Assembly: GCF_003696285.1 (NCBI RefSeq)
Contig: NZ_RFFL01000004.1
Span: 186,001-250,000, forward strand
Reading direction: 5' to 3'
DNA from: Stutzerimonas nitrititolerans
GTDB taxonomy: Bacteria; Pseudomonadota; Gammaproteobacteria; Pseudomonadales; Pseudomonadaceae
DNA length: 64,000 nt
A program made the position numbers and the translations under genes. The notes under the pieces are model-generated. The model ran no database searches and was not told the origin of the DNA. It saw only the letters and a list, made by a program, of their open reading frames with translations. Shown in pieces: positions 40,689 through 51,024 of this stretch; within the stretch, counting starts at the first letter, position 1; each line of letters begins with the position of its first letter.

Positions 40689-40952
40689 TCAGTCTTCCTT
40701 GTCCTTGAGCACTTCACCGGTCCTGCCATCGAGCTTGAACTCGTACTTCTTGCCGTCCTGCTTCAGGCCCTCGCCCTCCCAACCATCGTTGTCGGCTTCG
40801 ATGCCGTGCACCTCGGTATACCCAGCGGCCTTGATCTTTTCCACGGCCTGCTCGAGGGTGATCCAGTCGGCGCCAGGCTTGTCCGCCGCGAAAGCGGCAC
40901 CGGAGCCCAGGATTGCAACAGCGAACGCGGCGGTAAGGGTCTTGTTGTACAT
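40689..40952 (-). CDS. Exported PepSY-domain protein
   Basis: An 87-residue periplasmic protein: signal peptide (MYNKTLTAAFAVAILGSGAAFA) and a PepSY-like domain with VEKIKAAGYTEVHGIEAD and the C-terminal DGRTGEVLKDKED. The start at 40952 is preferred because AAGGA lies eight bases before it; an ATG three codons upstream is also possible. PepSY proteins are thought to modulate secreted enzymes or sensor kinases. Two more PepSY proteins are encoded within 1.4 kb, but on the other strand. Confidence 0.85.
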   Translation of the reverse strand: MYNKTLTAAFAVAILGSGAAFAADKPGADWITLEQAVEKIKAAGYTEVHGIEADNDGWEGEGLKQDGKKYEFKLDGRTGEVLKDKED

Positions 40953-41190
40953 CTGAGTCATCCTTCTGCGTCAAAGAAAAGGGTGAGCCACCGTTGCGGC
41001 TCGTACTGATTACGAACGCGACGCCAATGTGGAAGTTCCAAAAGCCGCGCCCTGCACAGCCGGCGGACAGCCGAGAGATTCGCAGGGCCTGTCGATTTCG
41101 CCGAGCGTCATTCGACCTAGATTCAAGGGGTCATTGCCGCGCGACCATGGCCCGCCGCAGCGTCCTGTCGTCGCGCCACTGGAGGTATCC

Positions 41191-41970
41191 ATGACCAATC
41201 ATAAGGTTGTCTCCGAGCAGGACTGGCTGGCCGCCCACAGCGCCCATCTGCTCGCCGAGAAGGAAATCACTCGCCAGCGCGATGCACTCAGTGCAAAACG
41301 CCGCCAGTTGCCGTGGCGACCTATCGAGCAAGACTATTTGTTTCATGACGCTGATGGCCCGGTTCGCCTGAGCCAGCTGTTCGACGGGCGCAGTCAGCTG
41401 GTCATCAAGCACTTCATGTTCGGCCCCGACTGGAATGAGGGTTGCGTCGGCTGCTCGTTCGAGATGGATCACATTCAGGGGGCGCTGGTGCATCTGGAGC
41501 ACCACGACGTGAGTTTCGCAGTCGTTTCGCGGGCTCCATTCGACAAGCTCGACACCTTCCGCCGGCGCATGGGCTGGCAGTTTCGCTGGGTGTCGTCTGC
41601 CGACAGCCGCTTCAACCAGGACTTTCACGTGTCCTTCGAACCCGAGGACATTGTCGAAGGCAAGGTTTTCTACAACTTCGCCTGGCAACCTTTCGTCTGC
41701 GAAGAGCTGTCCGGTTTCAGCGTGTTCTACCGAGACGAGCGGGGCGACATCTTCCACACCTTCTCTGCTTATGGCCGCGGCGCGGAAGAACTGCTCGGCA
41801 CCTACGTCTTGCTCGACATGACGCCCAACGGCCGCAACGAGCACCCGCGTGGCAATCTGACCGACTGGGTACGCCACCACGACCGCTATGACAATGATTC
41901 AGGTGTGGCCCCCAGCGGACGCCCCGAATCCGATAGCGTGGGTTGCTGCCACGACCGCAAACGAGAATGA
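41191..41970 (+). CDS. DUF899 family (thioredoxin-like) protein
   Basis: A 259-residue cytosolic protein of the DUF899 family. It has the N-terminal HLLAEKEITRQRDALSAKRR helix, a thioredoxin-like core with a CxxC motif (NEGCVGCSF near residues 87-95) and the C-terminal LLDMTPNGRNE segment. The start at 41191 has GGAGG five bases ahead. The function of this family is unknown; the CxxC argues for a redox role. It is upstream of the PepSY/two-component genes but separated by a likely promoter. Confidence 0.85.
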   Translation: MTNHKVVSEQDWLAAHSAHLLAEKEITRQRDALSAKRRQLPWRPIEQDYLFHDADGPVRLSQLFDGRSQLVIKHFMFGPDWNEGCVGCSFEMDHIQGALVHLEHHDVSFAVVSRAPFDKLDTFRRRMGWQFRWVSSADSRFNQDFHVSFEPEDIVEGKVFYNFAWQPFVCEELSGFSVFYRDERGDIFHTFSAYGRGAEELLGTYVLLDMTPNGRNEHPRGNLTDWVRHHDRYDNDSGVAPSGRPESDSVGCCHDRKRE

Positions 41971-41999
41971 GTGACAGGCATCCTGTGGCTGACGCGGCG

Positions 42000-42015
42000 T
42001 TCAGTTTCAGTTAAG
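42000..42015 (+). promoter_or_regulatory. BqsR/PmrA-type direct-repeat operator
   Basis: TTCAG-N6-TTAAG has the 11-bp period and one mismatch to the TTAAG-N6-TTAAG BqsR box. It lies 51 bp before the first PepSY start and could be bound by the response regulator encoded downstream, giving autoregulation. A further TTAAC half site follows at 42025. Confidence 0.55.
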
Positions 42016-42065
42016 CCGCACCCCTTAACCTGCGAAGCGTCGAAACCAACCACAGGAAACTCATC

Positions 42066-42374
42066 ATGAAAACGCTCGCTACGCTGTTCACTGCCGCCAC
42101 CCTCGCCGTCACCGCCAACCTGGCCCTGGCCAAGGACATCGGCCCGGACGAAGCCCTTCGCCTGCGCGACGCCGGTACCATCCAGTCCTTCGAGAAGCTC
42201 AACGAAGCGGCCCTGGCCAAGCACCCCGGCTCCACCATCGAGGACACCGAACTGGAAGAAGAGTACGGCCGCTACGTCTATCAGCTTGAATTGCGCGACG
42301 GCAAAGGTGTGCAATGGGACATCGAACTCGACGCCAAGACCGGCGAAGTGCTGAAGGATCAACAGGACGACTGA
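42066..42374 (+). CDS. Exported PepSY-domain protein (first of a pair)
   Basis: A 102-residue periplasmic protein with a signal peptide (MKTLATLFTAATLAVTANLALA) and a PepSY-like domain ending DIELDAKTGEVLKDQQDD. It is a paralogue of the next gene (shared [34 protein letters not shown]). CACAGGAAA precedes the ATG. Its last base overlaps the next start (ATGA). It is the first gene of an apparent PepSY-PepSY-regulator-kinase operon. Confidence 0.88.
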   Translation: MKTLATLFTAATLAVTANLALAKDIGPDEALRLRDAGTIQSFEKLNEAALAKHPGSTIEDTELEEEYGRYVYQLELRDGKGVQWDIELDAKTGEVLKDQQDD

Positions 42375-42678
42375 TGCGTGCCCCTCTTCTGCTGACACTA
42401 CCCCTGGCTCTGCTGCTCGCCGCCACCCCGGCGGCGAGCCGCGACCTGGGCCAAGACGAGGCCCTGCGGCTGCGCCGTGAGGGCCTCATCATGCCGCTGG
42501 AAACCCTGCTGCAGCAGGCGCTGGCGCGCTATCCGGGGGCCAGCCTGCTGGAAGCGGAACTGGAAGAGGACGACGGCATTTATATCTACGAAATCGAACT
42601 GCTCACCGCCGACGGCGTCGCCCGCGAACTGGAACTGGACGCCCGCGACGGCCGCCTGCTCAAGGACGAGGAAGACTG

Positions 42679-42679
<1 letters not shown>
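42374..42679 (+). CDS. Exported PepSY-domain protein (second of a pair)
   Basis: A 101-residue exported protein: signal peptide [21 protein letters not shown], then a PepSY-like domain with [19 protein letters not shown] and [12 protein letters not shown]. Its ATG overlaps the stop of the first PepSY gene and its own TGA overlaps the response regulator start. Its very acidic surface would suit binding of cations or of the kinase sensor, which is inference. Confidence 0.87.
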
Positions 42680-43340
<661 letters not shown>

Positions 43341-43344
<4 letters not shown>

Positions 43345-44654
43345 AGTCCATCCAGCGCAGCCTCAGCCTGGGGCTGATCGCCGGGCTGCTGGTGGTCGCT
43401 CTGCTGCTGGTGCAAACCAGCCTGTGGTTGTTCGAGGCGGGCCTCAAGCGCAGCCTGGCGAACGATCTGCGCGAAGAAACCGAAGGCCTGCTGATTGCCA
43501 TCGTCAAGGGCCCGGACGGCATCAAACTGGACACCCAGCGCCTCAATCCACGCTATCAGCGACCTTTCTCGGGCCATTACTTCCGCATCGAACTGCCGGA
43601 TCGAACCTGGCGCTCACGCTCTCTCTGGGATGCCGTTCCCGCATGGCCGGAAACCTCCGGCCTGGCGGCCGAACTGCTGGAAGGCCCGCAACGGCAGCGC
43701 CTGCTGGCGTTTAGTGCCGAATACAGGCGCGACGGCCAGCCGATCGTCATCAGCGTGGCGCAGGACTACACGCCAATTCTCGATAGTTTCGCGCGGGTAC
43801 GCCTGAGCGGGCTGGGCCTGGTAGGCGTGGCACTGCTGGTATTCCTGCTGCTGCAACGCTACGCCATGACCCTGGCCCTGCGCCCACTGGAGCGCGCCCG
43901 CCAGCAGATCGCCCAGTTGCAGCAAGGCCAGCGCCAGCAGCTGGACAGCCAGGCACCCGTGGAACTGCAACCGCTGGTCGCGCAGATCAACCACCTGCTG
44001 ACGCAGACCGAGGAAACCCTGCAGCGTTCGCGGCATGCGCTGGGCAACCTCGGCCATGCGCTGAAAACCCCGCTGGCCGTGCTGGGCAGCCTGATACAAC
44101 GCGAGGAGCTGGCCGCGCACCCGCAACTGCACGCCGCGCTGCAGGAACAGCTCGGGCAGATCCAGCAGCGCATCAGCCGCGAGCTGACCCGTGCCCGCCT
44201 GGCCGGCGACGTGCTGCCCGGCGCCCATTTCGACTGCGCGGCCGAACTGCCGGCGCTGCTCGATACCCTGCGCATGATCCATCAGCGCGACATCCAGCTG
44301 CGTTGGACGGCGCCCAGCGACTGCCGGCTACCCTGGGACCGCGAGGATATGCTGGAGCTGCTCGGCAACCTGCTGGACAACGCCTGCAAATGGGCGAATT
44401 CGGAGGTCGTGCTGAGCATCGAACGCAGCGCGGCTGGCTATCGGCTGCGGGTCGACGACGATGGCCCCGGCATCCCCGCAGCCGAGCGTGCGCTGGTGCT
44501 CGACCGCGGCACCCGCCTGGACGAGCGCGCCGAGGGACACGGCCTGGGGTTGGGTATCGTGCGGGATATTCTCAGTGCCTGGGGCGGCACGCTGTCGCTG
44601 CAGGACAGCCCGCTCGGCGGCCTGCAGGTGCAGATTGAACTGCCCGTGAGGTAA
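43341..44654 (+). CDS. Sensor histidine kinase (BqsS/CarS-like)
   Basis: A 437-residue membrane kinase starting at TTG 43341 and overlapping the regulator stop. Transmembrane helix about 10-30, a periplasmic domain (about 32-150), second helix about 155-178, HisKA with His239 in GHALKTPLA, then HATPase with [21 protein letters not shown] and GHGLGLGIV. The periplasmic part starts LREETEG, in which Arg44-Glu45-x-x-Glu48 is the RExxE iron motif described for BqsS. The longer open frame would begin inside the regulator gene. The assignment as iron- or calcium-responsive rests on this motif and the neighbours. Confidence 0.86.
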
Positions 44655-44667
44655 GCGGTAGATTTCG

Positions 44668-44883
44668 TTACTGCAATCTCGCCAGCTCGTTACGCATGTC
44701 TTCGAGCATGGTTTCGACCAGCAGGCCATTCTGCACCTGGCGGCCGGACATCATGCGGGTGGCCACGGCGCCGCTGCTCCTGAAACCGACGCGAACCACG
44801 AGATAACCATCGGACTGGGGCTCGACGCGCGTCGAGTAAACATCGGGAAAGTGGTCGGCGAGGTGACGAGAGAGGGTTTTCAT
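44668..44883 (-). CDS. Hypothetical small protein
   Basis: A possible 71-residue protein (MKTLSRHLADHFPDVYSTRV...) with a mixed charged composition and no membrane segment. TTG and ATG starts upstream (44913, 44895) are also in frame. It converges on the kinase gene 14 bp away. I do not recognise a family. Codon use resembles neighbouring genes, but without a family match it remains tentative. Confidence 0.4.
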   Translation of the reverse strand: MKTLSRHLADHFPDVYSTRVEPQSDGYLVVRVGFRSSGAVATRMMSGRQVQNGLLVETMLEDMRNELARLQ

Positions 44884-44913
44884 GGAGCGTCTCATGCGTT
44901 GAGCCTGACTCAA

Positions 44914-45227
44914 TGACCTTGTATTTCACTTGGAGATTCCAACCGTTCATCGGCTGACACTCAGTCGTCATACGAATGCAACCTTCTTGGCGTGAAAGCC
45001 TCGCTGTCGCCCTGCGTCCGTCCATTCGCTCGCTTGAAGCATGGGGTGAATGCCGGTAGTTTCGGCGGCCCCTATGGGGCGTTGCGAATCGGGCCGGAGG
45101 GGCTCCGAGCGCTGAAATCATTTCCGAGGTGAAATACGTGTGATAGCGGCGCATATCCTTAGCGGGCCTGTGACTATGCATGGTGCGGCCCGGCCGTTCG
45201 TGTTCGACGTGGCGCATGCCTCGGCCC
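44914..45227. other. Interval without a supported gene
   Basis: No convincing frame, RNA gene or regulatory site is seen. It lies between a small hypothetical gene and the large inverted repeat. Confidence 0.5.
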
Positions 45228-45806
45228 GAAGTGCAGGTTGCGCCTTGCACGGCGCCTCACTTTTCTTTGCACGCGCAAAGAAAAGTAAGCAAAAGAAAGC
45301 GCGCCCCTTCATGCGGGTCCGCCCGCTGCGCAGGCGGACTTCCCTCGCTCCATCGCCGCTCCGGGGGCCAGCGTACAAGGGCCATCCATGGCTCTTTATC
45401 GCGGGGAGGCCTAATCCTTTCGCGGCATCCATGCCGCTCACTCCCCTACACGACGATTCCACTCGGCCTCCTACAAGGGGCATTCGGAGTCGCCTGTTAG
45501 TCAGTGCATCGAGAGAAGCAAAGCAAAGCAAAGCCGGCATCGCTTCTTCCAGGCAACTCGGACCCGGTTCCCCTTCAGGAGGCCGAGCGCAGGCATTGCG
45601 CAGGCGGACGCGAGGCATGGACGCCGAGCGAGGAACGAAGGGGCAGGGACGCCCCTTCGTGACGTGCCCCCGGAGCAATGCCGGAGAGAGGGTAGTCTGG
45701 TCGCACAGCGACCAGACCCGGATGCAGGGGTGGCCTTCTTTTTGGTTACTTTTTCTTGGCCAAACAAGAAAAAGTGACGCGCCGTGCAAGGCGCAACCTG
45801 TACTTC
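45228..45806. repeat. Large inverted-repeat element (579 bp) with about 95-bp arms
   Basis: The left end, GAAGTGCAGGTTGCGCCTTG, is matched by the reverse complement of the right end, GAAGTACAGGTTGCGCCTTG; similarity continues through CACTTTTCTTTG/CACTTTTTCTTG, AAGAAAAGTAAGCAAAAGAA/AAGAAAAAGTAACCAAAAAG and GCGGGTC/CCGGGTC. The two long opposing open frames here (about 265 codons each) are by-products of the palindrome and match no family. No transposase is present. The sbcD gene starts 135 bp beyond it. Confidence 0.75.
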
Positions 45807-45940
45807 CCGCCAAGGAAAGTGTGACGACCGAATACACAGCGTCGCGCCACACGCCATCACGAGTTCCCTCACCCAACGAACAGCGCACCCGGCTTTGCAC
45901 CGTGGCGCTTCCTACTTCGCTCACCGAGAGCCTTTAGCGA

Positions 45941-47176
45941 ATGCGCCTGATCCACACCTCCGACTGGCATCTCGGCCAAACCCTCCACGGCCAGGACCGC
46001 GACCACGAACACACCCAATTCCTCGCCTGGCTCCTCGACCAGCTCGTCGCCCACAAGGCCGACGCCCTGCTCATCGCCGGCGACGTCTTCGACACCGTCA
46101 ACCCACCGTTGAAAGCCCAGGAACGCCTCTACGACTTCATCGTCCGCGCCCACGAGCGCCTGCCGCAGCTGGATATCGTGATGATCGCCGGCAACCACGA
46201 TTCCGGCGGGCGCATCGAGCTGCCCGGGCCGCTGATGAAGCGCCTCAACGCCCATGCCATCGGCCGCATCAGCTGGATCGATGACGGCCAGCTCGACCAT
46301 GATCGCCTGCTGGTGCCACTGCACGACGCCAGCGGCAAGGTCGCTGCCTGGTGCCTGACGCTGCCCTTCCTGCGCCCCGCCGAAGTCACCGGTCTCGCGG
46401 GCGGTGACGACTACATGGTCGGCATCCGCAGGGTGCACGAACGGCTGATCGCCGCCGCCGAAACCCTGCGTCAGCCCGGCCAGGCGCTGGTCGCCATGAG
46501 CCACGCGCACATGGCCGGCGGTGCGGTGTCGGAGGAATCCGAGCGCAACATCGTCATCGGCAACGCCGAAGCGCTGCCGGCCAGCCTGTTTCCCGAGGCC
46601 GTCGCCTATGTCGCCCTCGGTCACCTGCACAAGCCGCAGCAGGTCGCCAGCCAGGCGCGCATCCGCTATAGCGGCTCGCCGCTGCCGCTGTCCTTCGCCG
46701 AGGTGAATTACCCGCATCAGGTGTTGCTGGTGAACTTCGAAGGTGAACAGCTCGCTCGGATCGAAAGCCTGCCGGTACCGCGCGCGGTGGAGATGATCCG
46801 CATCGGCCGCGCGCCGCTGGCCGAGGTGATCACCGCGCTGGAAGCACTGCCGACCATCGGCCTGTTCAGCGAGAACCTGCCCTGGCTGGAAGTGCGCGTG
46901 CTGCTCGACGAACCGCTGCCGGACCTGCGCCAGCGCATCGAAACGGCGATCACCGGCAAGGCCTGCCGGCTGGTGCGCATCGCCAGCGAATACGCCGGCC
47001 GGCGCGGCGAGGCGGACTCGGAGGTGCTGGTCGGGCTGGACCAGATCAACCCGCAGGAGCTTTTCGCCCGCGCCTGGGAAGAACAGTTCGGCAACCCGCC
47101 GGACGAACAGGCGCTGGACGACTTCGCCAAGCTGCTGCAACAGGTCGAGTTCGCCAGCGATGAGGTGGGCCAATGA
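45941..47176 (+). CDS. sbcD: Exonuclease SbcCD subunit D
   Basis: A 411-residue metallophosphoesterase nuclease that cuts hairpins and protein-blocked double-strand ends with SbcC. The metal-binding motifs are in order: HTSDWHLG, IAGDVFDT, IAGNHDS, SHAHMAG and GHLHKPQ. The length is normal. Its stop overlaps the sbcC start by four bases, so both are made together. It lies directly after a long inverted repeat, a potential substrate of the enzyme. Confidence 0.96.
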   Translation: MRLIHTSDWHLGQTLHGQDRDHEHTQFLAWLLDQLVAHKADALLIAGDVFDTVNPPLKAQERLYDFIVRAHERLPQLDIVMIAGNHDSGGRIELPGPLMKRLNAHAIGRISWIDDGQLDHDRLLVPLHDASGKVAAWCLTLPFLRPAEVTGLAGGDDYMVGIRRVHERLIAAAETLRQPGQALVAMSHAHMAGGAVSEESERNIVIGNAEALPASLFPEAVAYVALGHLHKPQQVASQARIRYSGSPLPLSFAEVNYPHQVLLVNFEGEQLARIESLPVPRAVEMIRIGRAPLAEVITALEALPTIGLFSENLPWLEVRVLLDEPLPDLRQRIETAITGKACRLVRIASEYAGRRGEADSEVLVGLDQINPQELFARAWEEQFGNPPDEQALDDFAKLLQQVEFASDEVGQ

Positions 47177-50100
47177 AGATCCTCGCCATCCGCCTGAAGA
47201 ACCTCGCCTCGCTGGCCGGCGAACAGGTCATCGACTTCACCGCCGAGCCCCTGGCCAGCGCCGGGCTGTTCGCCATCACCGGGCCGACCGGCGCCGGCAA
47301 GAGCACCATTCTCGATGCCTTGTGCCTGGCGCTGTTCGGCAGCACGCCGCGTCTCGATGGCGCCTCGCTGCTGAGCAAGGTGCCGGATGGCAGCGATGAG
47401 ATCGGCAGTGGCGACGAACGCAACCTGCTGCGTCGCGGTTGCGGCAGCGGCTACGCCGAGGTGGACTTTGTCGGCGTCGATGGCCGGCGCTATCGCGCGC
47501 GCTGGGAAGTGAAGCGCGCCCGCGAGAAGGTCGACGGCCGCCTGCAGGCCAGCAGCCAGAGCCTGCTGGACCTGGACAGCGAGCAGTTGCTGGCCAGCGG
47601 CAAGAAACGCGAGTTCAAGGAACTGCTCGAAGCCCGCCTGGGCCTCACCCTGGCACAGTTCACCCGCGCCGTGCTGCTGGCGCAGAGCGAGTTCTCCGCC
47701 TTCCTCAAGGCCGACGACAACGAGCGCGGCACGCTGCTGGAAAAGCTCACCGACACCGGCCTCTACAGCCGCCTCGGCCAGGCCTCGTTCGAAGCGGCCA
47801 AGCGCACCCGCGAATCCCTCGCCCAGCTGCAACAGCAGCTCGGCGGTTTGCAGCCACTGGAAGCCGAAGCACGGCAAGCGCTCGAAGCCCGCCATGGCGA
47901 GCAGCAGGACGCGCTGAGAAGCGCGCAGCAACAGCTCAAGACCCTGGAGCAGCAACGCCAGTGGCTGGCCGATCTGATGCGCCTGCAGCACGAACGCGAT
48001 ACCGCCCAGGCGCAGTTGCAGGAAGCCGAAGCGGAGCAGGAAAACCTGGCGGACGCCCGCCGCATCCTCGCCCTGTTCGAGCAACTGGCGCCACAGCGTC
48101 ATCGCTTCATCCGCCAGGACGAGCTGCAGCACGCGCTGACCAAGGTCGAGGAGACGCTGGTTCGGCATCAGACCGCTGCTGAGCGCCTGCAAGATCGACT
48201 CACCGCTCTCGAGCAAGGCTGCCAGCAAGCCGCGACGCAGTTGCAGAGCGCCGAACAGGCGCAACGCGAAGCCGAACCCCGGCTCGCGCAGGCGCGTCGC
48301 GACGAGGAACGCCTGCAGCACCTGACGGCCGACCTCGCGCCGATCCGCCAGGAGGCGGCGCAGATCGAGACGAGCCGCCTCGATACCGAAGCGCGTCTCA
48401 AGCAGCTGAACGACCGGCAGCAACAGGGCGCGCAACACCTCGCCGAACTGACCGCACAGCTGGAAACCAGCACCGGACTGCAACCCCTGTGTGCGGCCTG
48501 GGACGGCTATCGCCCGCGCCTGCAACAAGCCGTACAGCTGGCCGCACGCCTGCAACAGGGCCGCACCGAACTGCCAGGACTGGAGCAGCGCGCGCAGACA
48601 GCCGAAGCCGAGCAGAACCAGGCTCGCGCCGCCCTGGATGAGCTGCAACGACAGCTCGGCAGCGAAGCCGGACCGGGTGAACAACTCGCTCGGCTCAACC
48701 AGCAACTGGCGCAATGGCGCCAGGCCGAACGCGATGTCGAAGCCTTGCAGACTGCCTGGAGCAGCCAGCAGAACCTGCTGGCGCGCCGGGCCGAACTGCA
48801 GCGCGAATGCAGCCGCCTGCAGGCCGAGCAGGAAAATCTGATTCCTGCCGGCAAACAGGCCCGCAACGAACGCGATGCGGCCGAGCAGGCGCTCAAGGTC
48901 ACGCTCGATCTGCTCGAACGCCAGCGGCTGGCCCGCAGCGAAAATGTCGAGGCATTGCGGGCGGCGCTGGTGCCGGGCGAGCCCTGCCCGGTGTGCGGCA
49001 GTGGCGAGCACCCCTGGCACCAGGCCGATGCACTGCTCGCGGCCTTCGATCAGCAGGACGAAAGCGAGGCCGAACGCGCCCGCCAGGCCCTGCAAGCGCA
49101 GGATCTGCATCTGCAGGAATTGCGTGACCACCACACTGTCCTCGCCACCCGTCTCAAGCAGGCCCAGCAGCGCCACGCGGAAATTGCCGCCGAGCTGGAT
49201 GCGCTGGCGCCGCGGCTGGACGCATCGCCCCTGTACGCCAGCCTGCTGGCGCAACCCGACGCCGAGCGTGCGGGCTGGCTGAGCGCCGAATTGAGCACGC
49301 TCGGCGAACGCATCGCCGGCGCCAGCCAGCGGCAGAACGAACTGCTCGAGCTGCAGCAACGCAGCGAAGCCCTGCAGCAGGCCTGGCAAACGGCACGTGA
49401 AGCCTGCGTACAAGCGGCGCAGCAGCTCGCCCAGCAGCGCGACGCCCTCGCCCGCGACAACCAGCGGCTGGAGGAGGAACTGGCGGCATTCGCCGGCTTG
49501 CTGACGGACGCGCAGCTGCTGCAATGGCGCGAGAACCCGGCGCAGACCTTCATGGCGCTGGACGGCGACATCTCCACCCGCCTGCAACAGTTGCAGGCCC
49601 AGGCGGAACAGGTCGAAGAGCAGCGCCAGCGCCAGGAAAAACTCCAAGCGCTAGCGCTCGAACAACAACATCTCCAGGAGAAACAGACGGCCTGCGCCGC
49701 ACGCCTCGCCGATCGCGAGAGCCAGCTGCAAGCCTGCCGGCAAAGCCTGCGCGCCAGCCTCGGCGAGCAGGCCAGCGCCAGTCACTGGCAACAACAGCTG
49801 GAAGCGGCGACCCAGGCGGCGCGCGAGCGACAGGCCAACGGCGAACGCCAGCTCAACGAGACCCGGGTCGAACTGGCCCGTCTGACCAGCGAACAGCAGA
49901 GCTGCCGCGAGCGTCGCGACGAGTTGCAGCGCGAGGAGGTCAACCTGCGCGACGAACTCGCCGCCTGGCGGGCCGCGCACCCTGAACTGGACGACGCTAC
50001 ATTCACCCAGTTGCTGCACATGGACGACGGCCTTCTCGCCGAAGCACGCCAACGGTTGCAGCACAATGCCGAAGCCCTCACCCGTTGCCGCGAGCGCCTA

Positions 50101-50817
50101 GAAGGTTGCAGCCAGCGCCTCGCCGCACACCAGGCGCAACATCCCGAGGTGCCGGATGCGGACGCGCTGGAACGGCGATACGACGAGCAGGCGATGAGCT
50201 GCGAGCAGGCCGACCAGCGCTGCGCCGAAACCCGCGCGGCGCTGATCGATGACGACAATCGCCGTCATCAGAGCCAGGCGCTGCTGGCGCAGATCGACAC
50301 GGCCGGCGCCGAACACCAGCGCTGGGCGCGCATCGCTGCGCTGATCGGATCGAGCGACGGCGGCGCCTTCCGCAAGATCGCCCAGGCCTACAACCTCGAC
50401 CTGCTGGTGCAGCACGCCAACGTCCAGCTGCGCCAACTGGCCCGGCGCTATCGACTCAAGCGCGGCGGCAGTCCGCTGGGGCTGCTGGTGATGGATACCG
50501 AAATGGGCGACGAGCTGCGCTCGGTGCATTCGCTGTCCGGCGGCGAGACCTTCCTCGTCTCCCTGGCACTGGCGCTGGGCCTGGCTTCAATGGCGTCGAG
50601 CAAGCTCAGGATCGAATCGTTGTTCATCGACGAAGGCTTCGGCAGCCTCGACCCCGAGTCGCTGCAGATCGCCATGGACGCGCTGGACTCGCTGCAGGCC
50701 CAGGGACGCAAGGTGGCGGTGATCAGCCACGTGGCGGAAATGCATGAACGCATCCCGGTGCAGATCCAGGTGCAGCGCCAGGGCAATGGGCAGAGTGGTT
50801 TGAAGATCGTGGGCTGA
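47173..50817 (+). CDS. sbcC: Exonuclease SbcCD subunit C (ATPase)
   Basis: A 1214-residue SMC-like ATPase: N-terminal Walker A GPTGAGKSTILDALCLALFG, two very long coiled coils, the zinc hook Cys605-x-x-Cys608 (CPVCGSGEHP) in the middle, and C-terminal signature SLSGGETFLVSLALALG plus Walker B FIDEGFGSLD. With SbcD it forms the nuclease that removes hairpins and processes ends. It overlaps sbcD by ATGA. Confidence 0.96.
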   Translation: MKILAIRLKNLASLAGEQVIDFTAEPLASAGLFAITGPTGAGKSTILDALCLALFGSTPRLDGASLLSKVPDGSDEIGSGDERNLLRRGCGSGYAEVDFVGVDGRRYRARWEVKRAREKVDGRLQASSQSLLDLDSEQLLASGKKREFKELLEARLGLTLAQFTRAVLLAQSEFSAFLKADDNERGTLLEKLTDTGLYSRLGQASFEAAKRTRESLAQLQQQLGGLQPLEAEARQALEARHGEQQDALRSAQQQLKTLEQQRQWLADLMRLQHERDTAQAQLQEAEAEQENLADARRILALFEQLAPQRHRFIRQDELQHALTKVEETLVRHQTAAERLQDRLTALEQGCQQAATQLQSAEQAQREAEPRLAQARRDEERLQHLTADLAPIRQEAAQIETSRLDTEARLKQLNDRQQQGAQHLAELTAQLETSTGLQPLCAAWDGYRPRLQQAVQLAARLQQGRTELPGLEQRAQTAEAEQNQARAALDELQRQLGSEAGPGEQLARLNQQLAQWRQAERDVEALQTAWSSQQNLLARRAELQRECSRLQAEQENLIPAGKQARNERDAAEQALKVTLDLLERQRLARSENVEALRAALVPGEPCPVCGSGEHPWHQADALLAAFDQQDESEAERARQALQAQDLHLQELRDHHTVLATRLKQAQQRHAEIAAELDALAPRLDASPLYASLLAQPDAERAGWLSAELSTLGERIAGASQRQNELLELQQRSEALQQAWQTAREACVQAAQQLAQQRDALARDNQRLEEELAAFAGLLTDAQLLQWRENPAQTFMALDGDISTRLQQLQAQAEQVEEQRQRQEKLQALALEQQHLQEKQTACAARLADRESQLQACRQSLRASLGEQASASHWQQQLEAATQAARERQANGERQLNETRVELARLTSEQQSCRERRDELQREEVNLRDELAAWRAAHPELDDATFTQLLHMDDGLLAEARQRLQHNAEALTRCRERLEGCSQRLAAHQAQHPEVPDADALERRYDEQAMSCEQADQRCAETRAALIDDDNRRHQSQALLAQIDTAGAEHQRWARIAALIGSSDGGAFRKIAQAYNLDLLVQHANVQLRQLARRYRLKRGGSPLGLLVMDTEMGDELRSVHSLSGGETFLVSLALALGLASMASSKLRIESLFIDEGFGSLDPESLQIAMDALDSLQAQGRKVAVISHVAEMHERIPVQIQVQRQGNGQSGLKIVG

Positions 50818-50834
50818 GCCACTTGTCGATGGTG

Positions 50835-50955
50835 ATGTGATGGTGCCCACTCTCCCCGACGCAGAGCGCCGGCACAAGCGTTCCCACGCAGGAGCATAGG
50901 AACGATCAAACCACACCGCTCCTGATGGTGCCCATGCTCCTGCGTGGGCACCCTG
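50835..50955. repeat. REP-like CCCACGC repeats
   Basis: The pieces GATGGTGCCCACTC, GTTCCCACGCAGGAGCATAG and ATGGTGCCCATGCTCCTGCG belong to the same family as at 10060-10350 and 54573-54682, and two opposite halves are present. Confidence 0.6.
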
Positions 50956-51024
50956 CAAACTAACGCCGCGAAGCGTTTTCCACCGGCTGGCGTCACATGG
51001 GAAACCGACGTTGCGAGGCAGGAC

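Noticed and set aside
45118..45937. Two opposite frames of about 265 codons
   Set aside because: They arise from the large inverted-repeat element; sequence is arginine/lysine-rich without a recognisable domain, although similar ones are often annotated as hypothetical proteins.
46717..49647. A 976-codon minus-strand frame
   Set aside because: It is a shadow of sbcD/sbcC, which have complete motifs on the plus strand.
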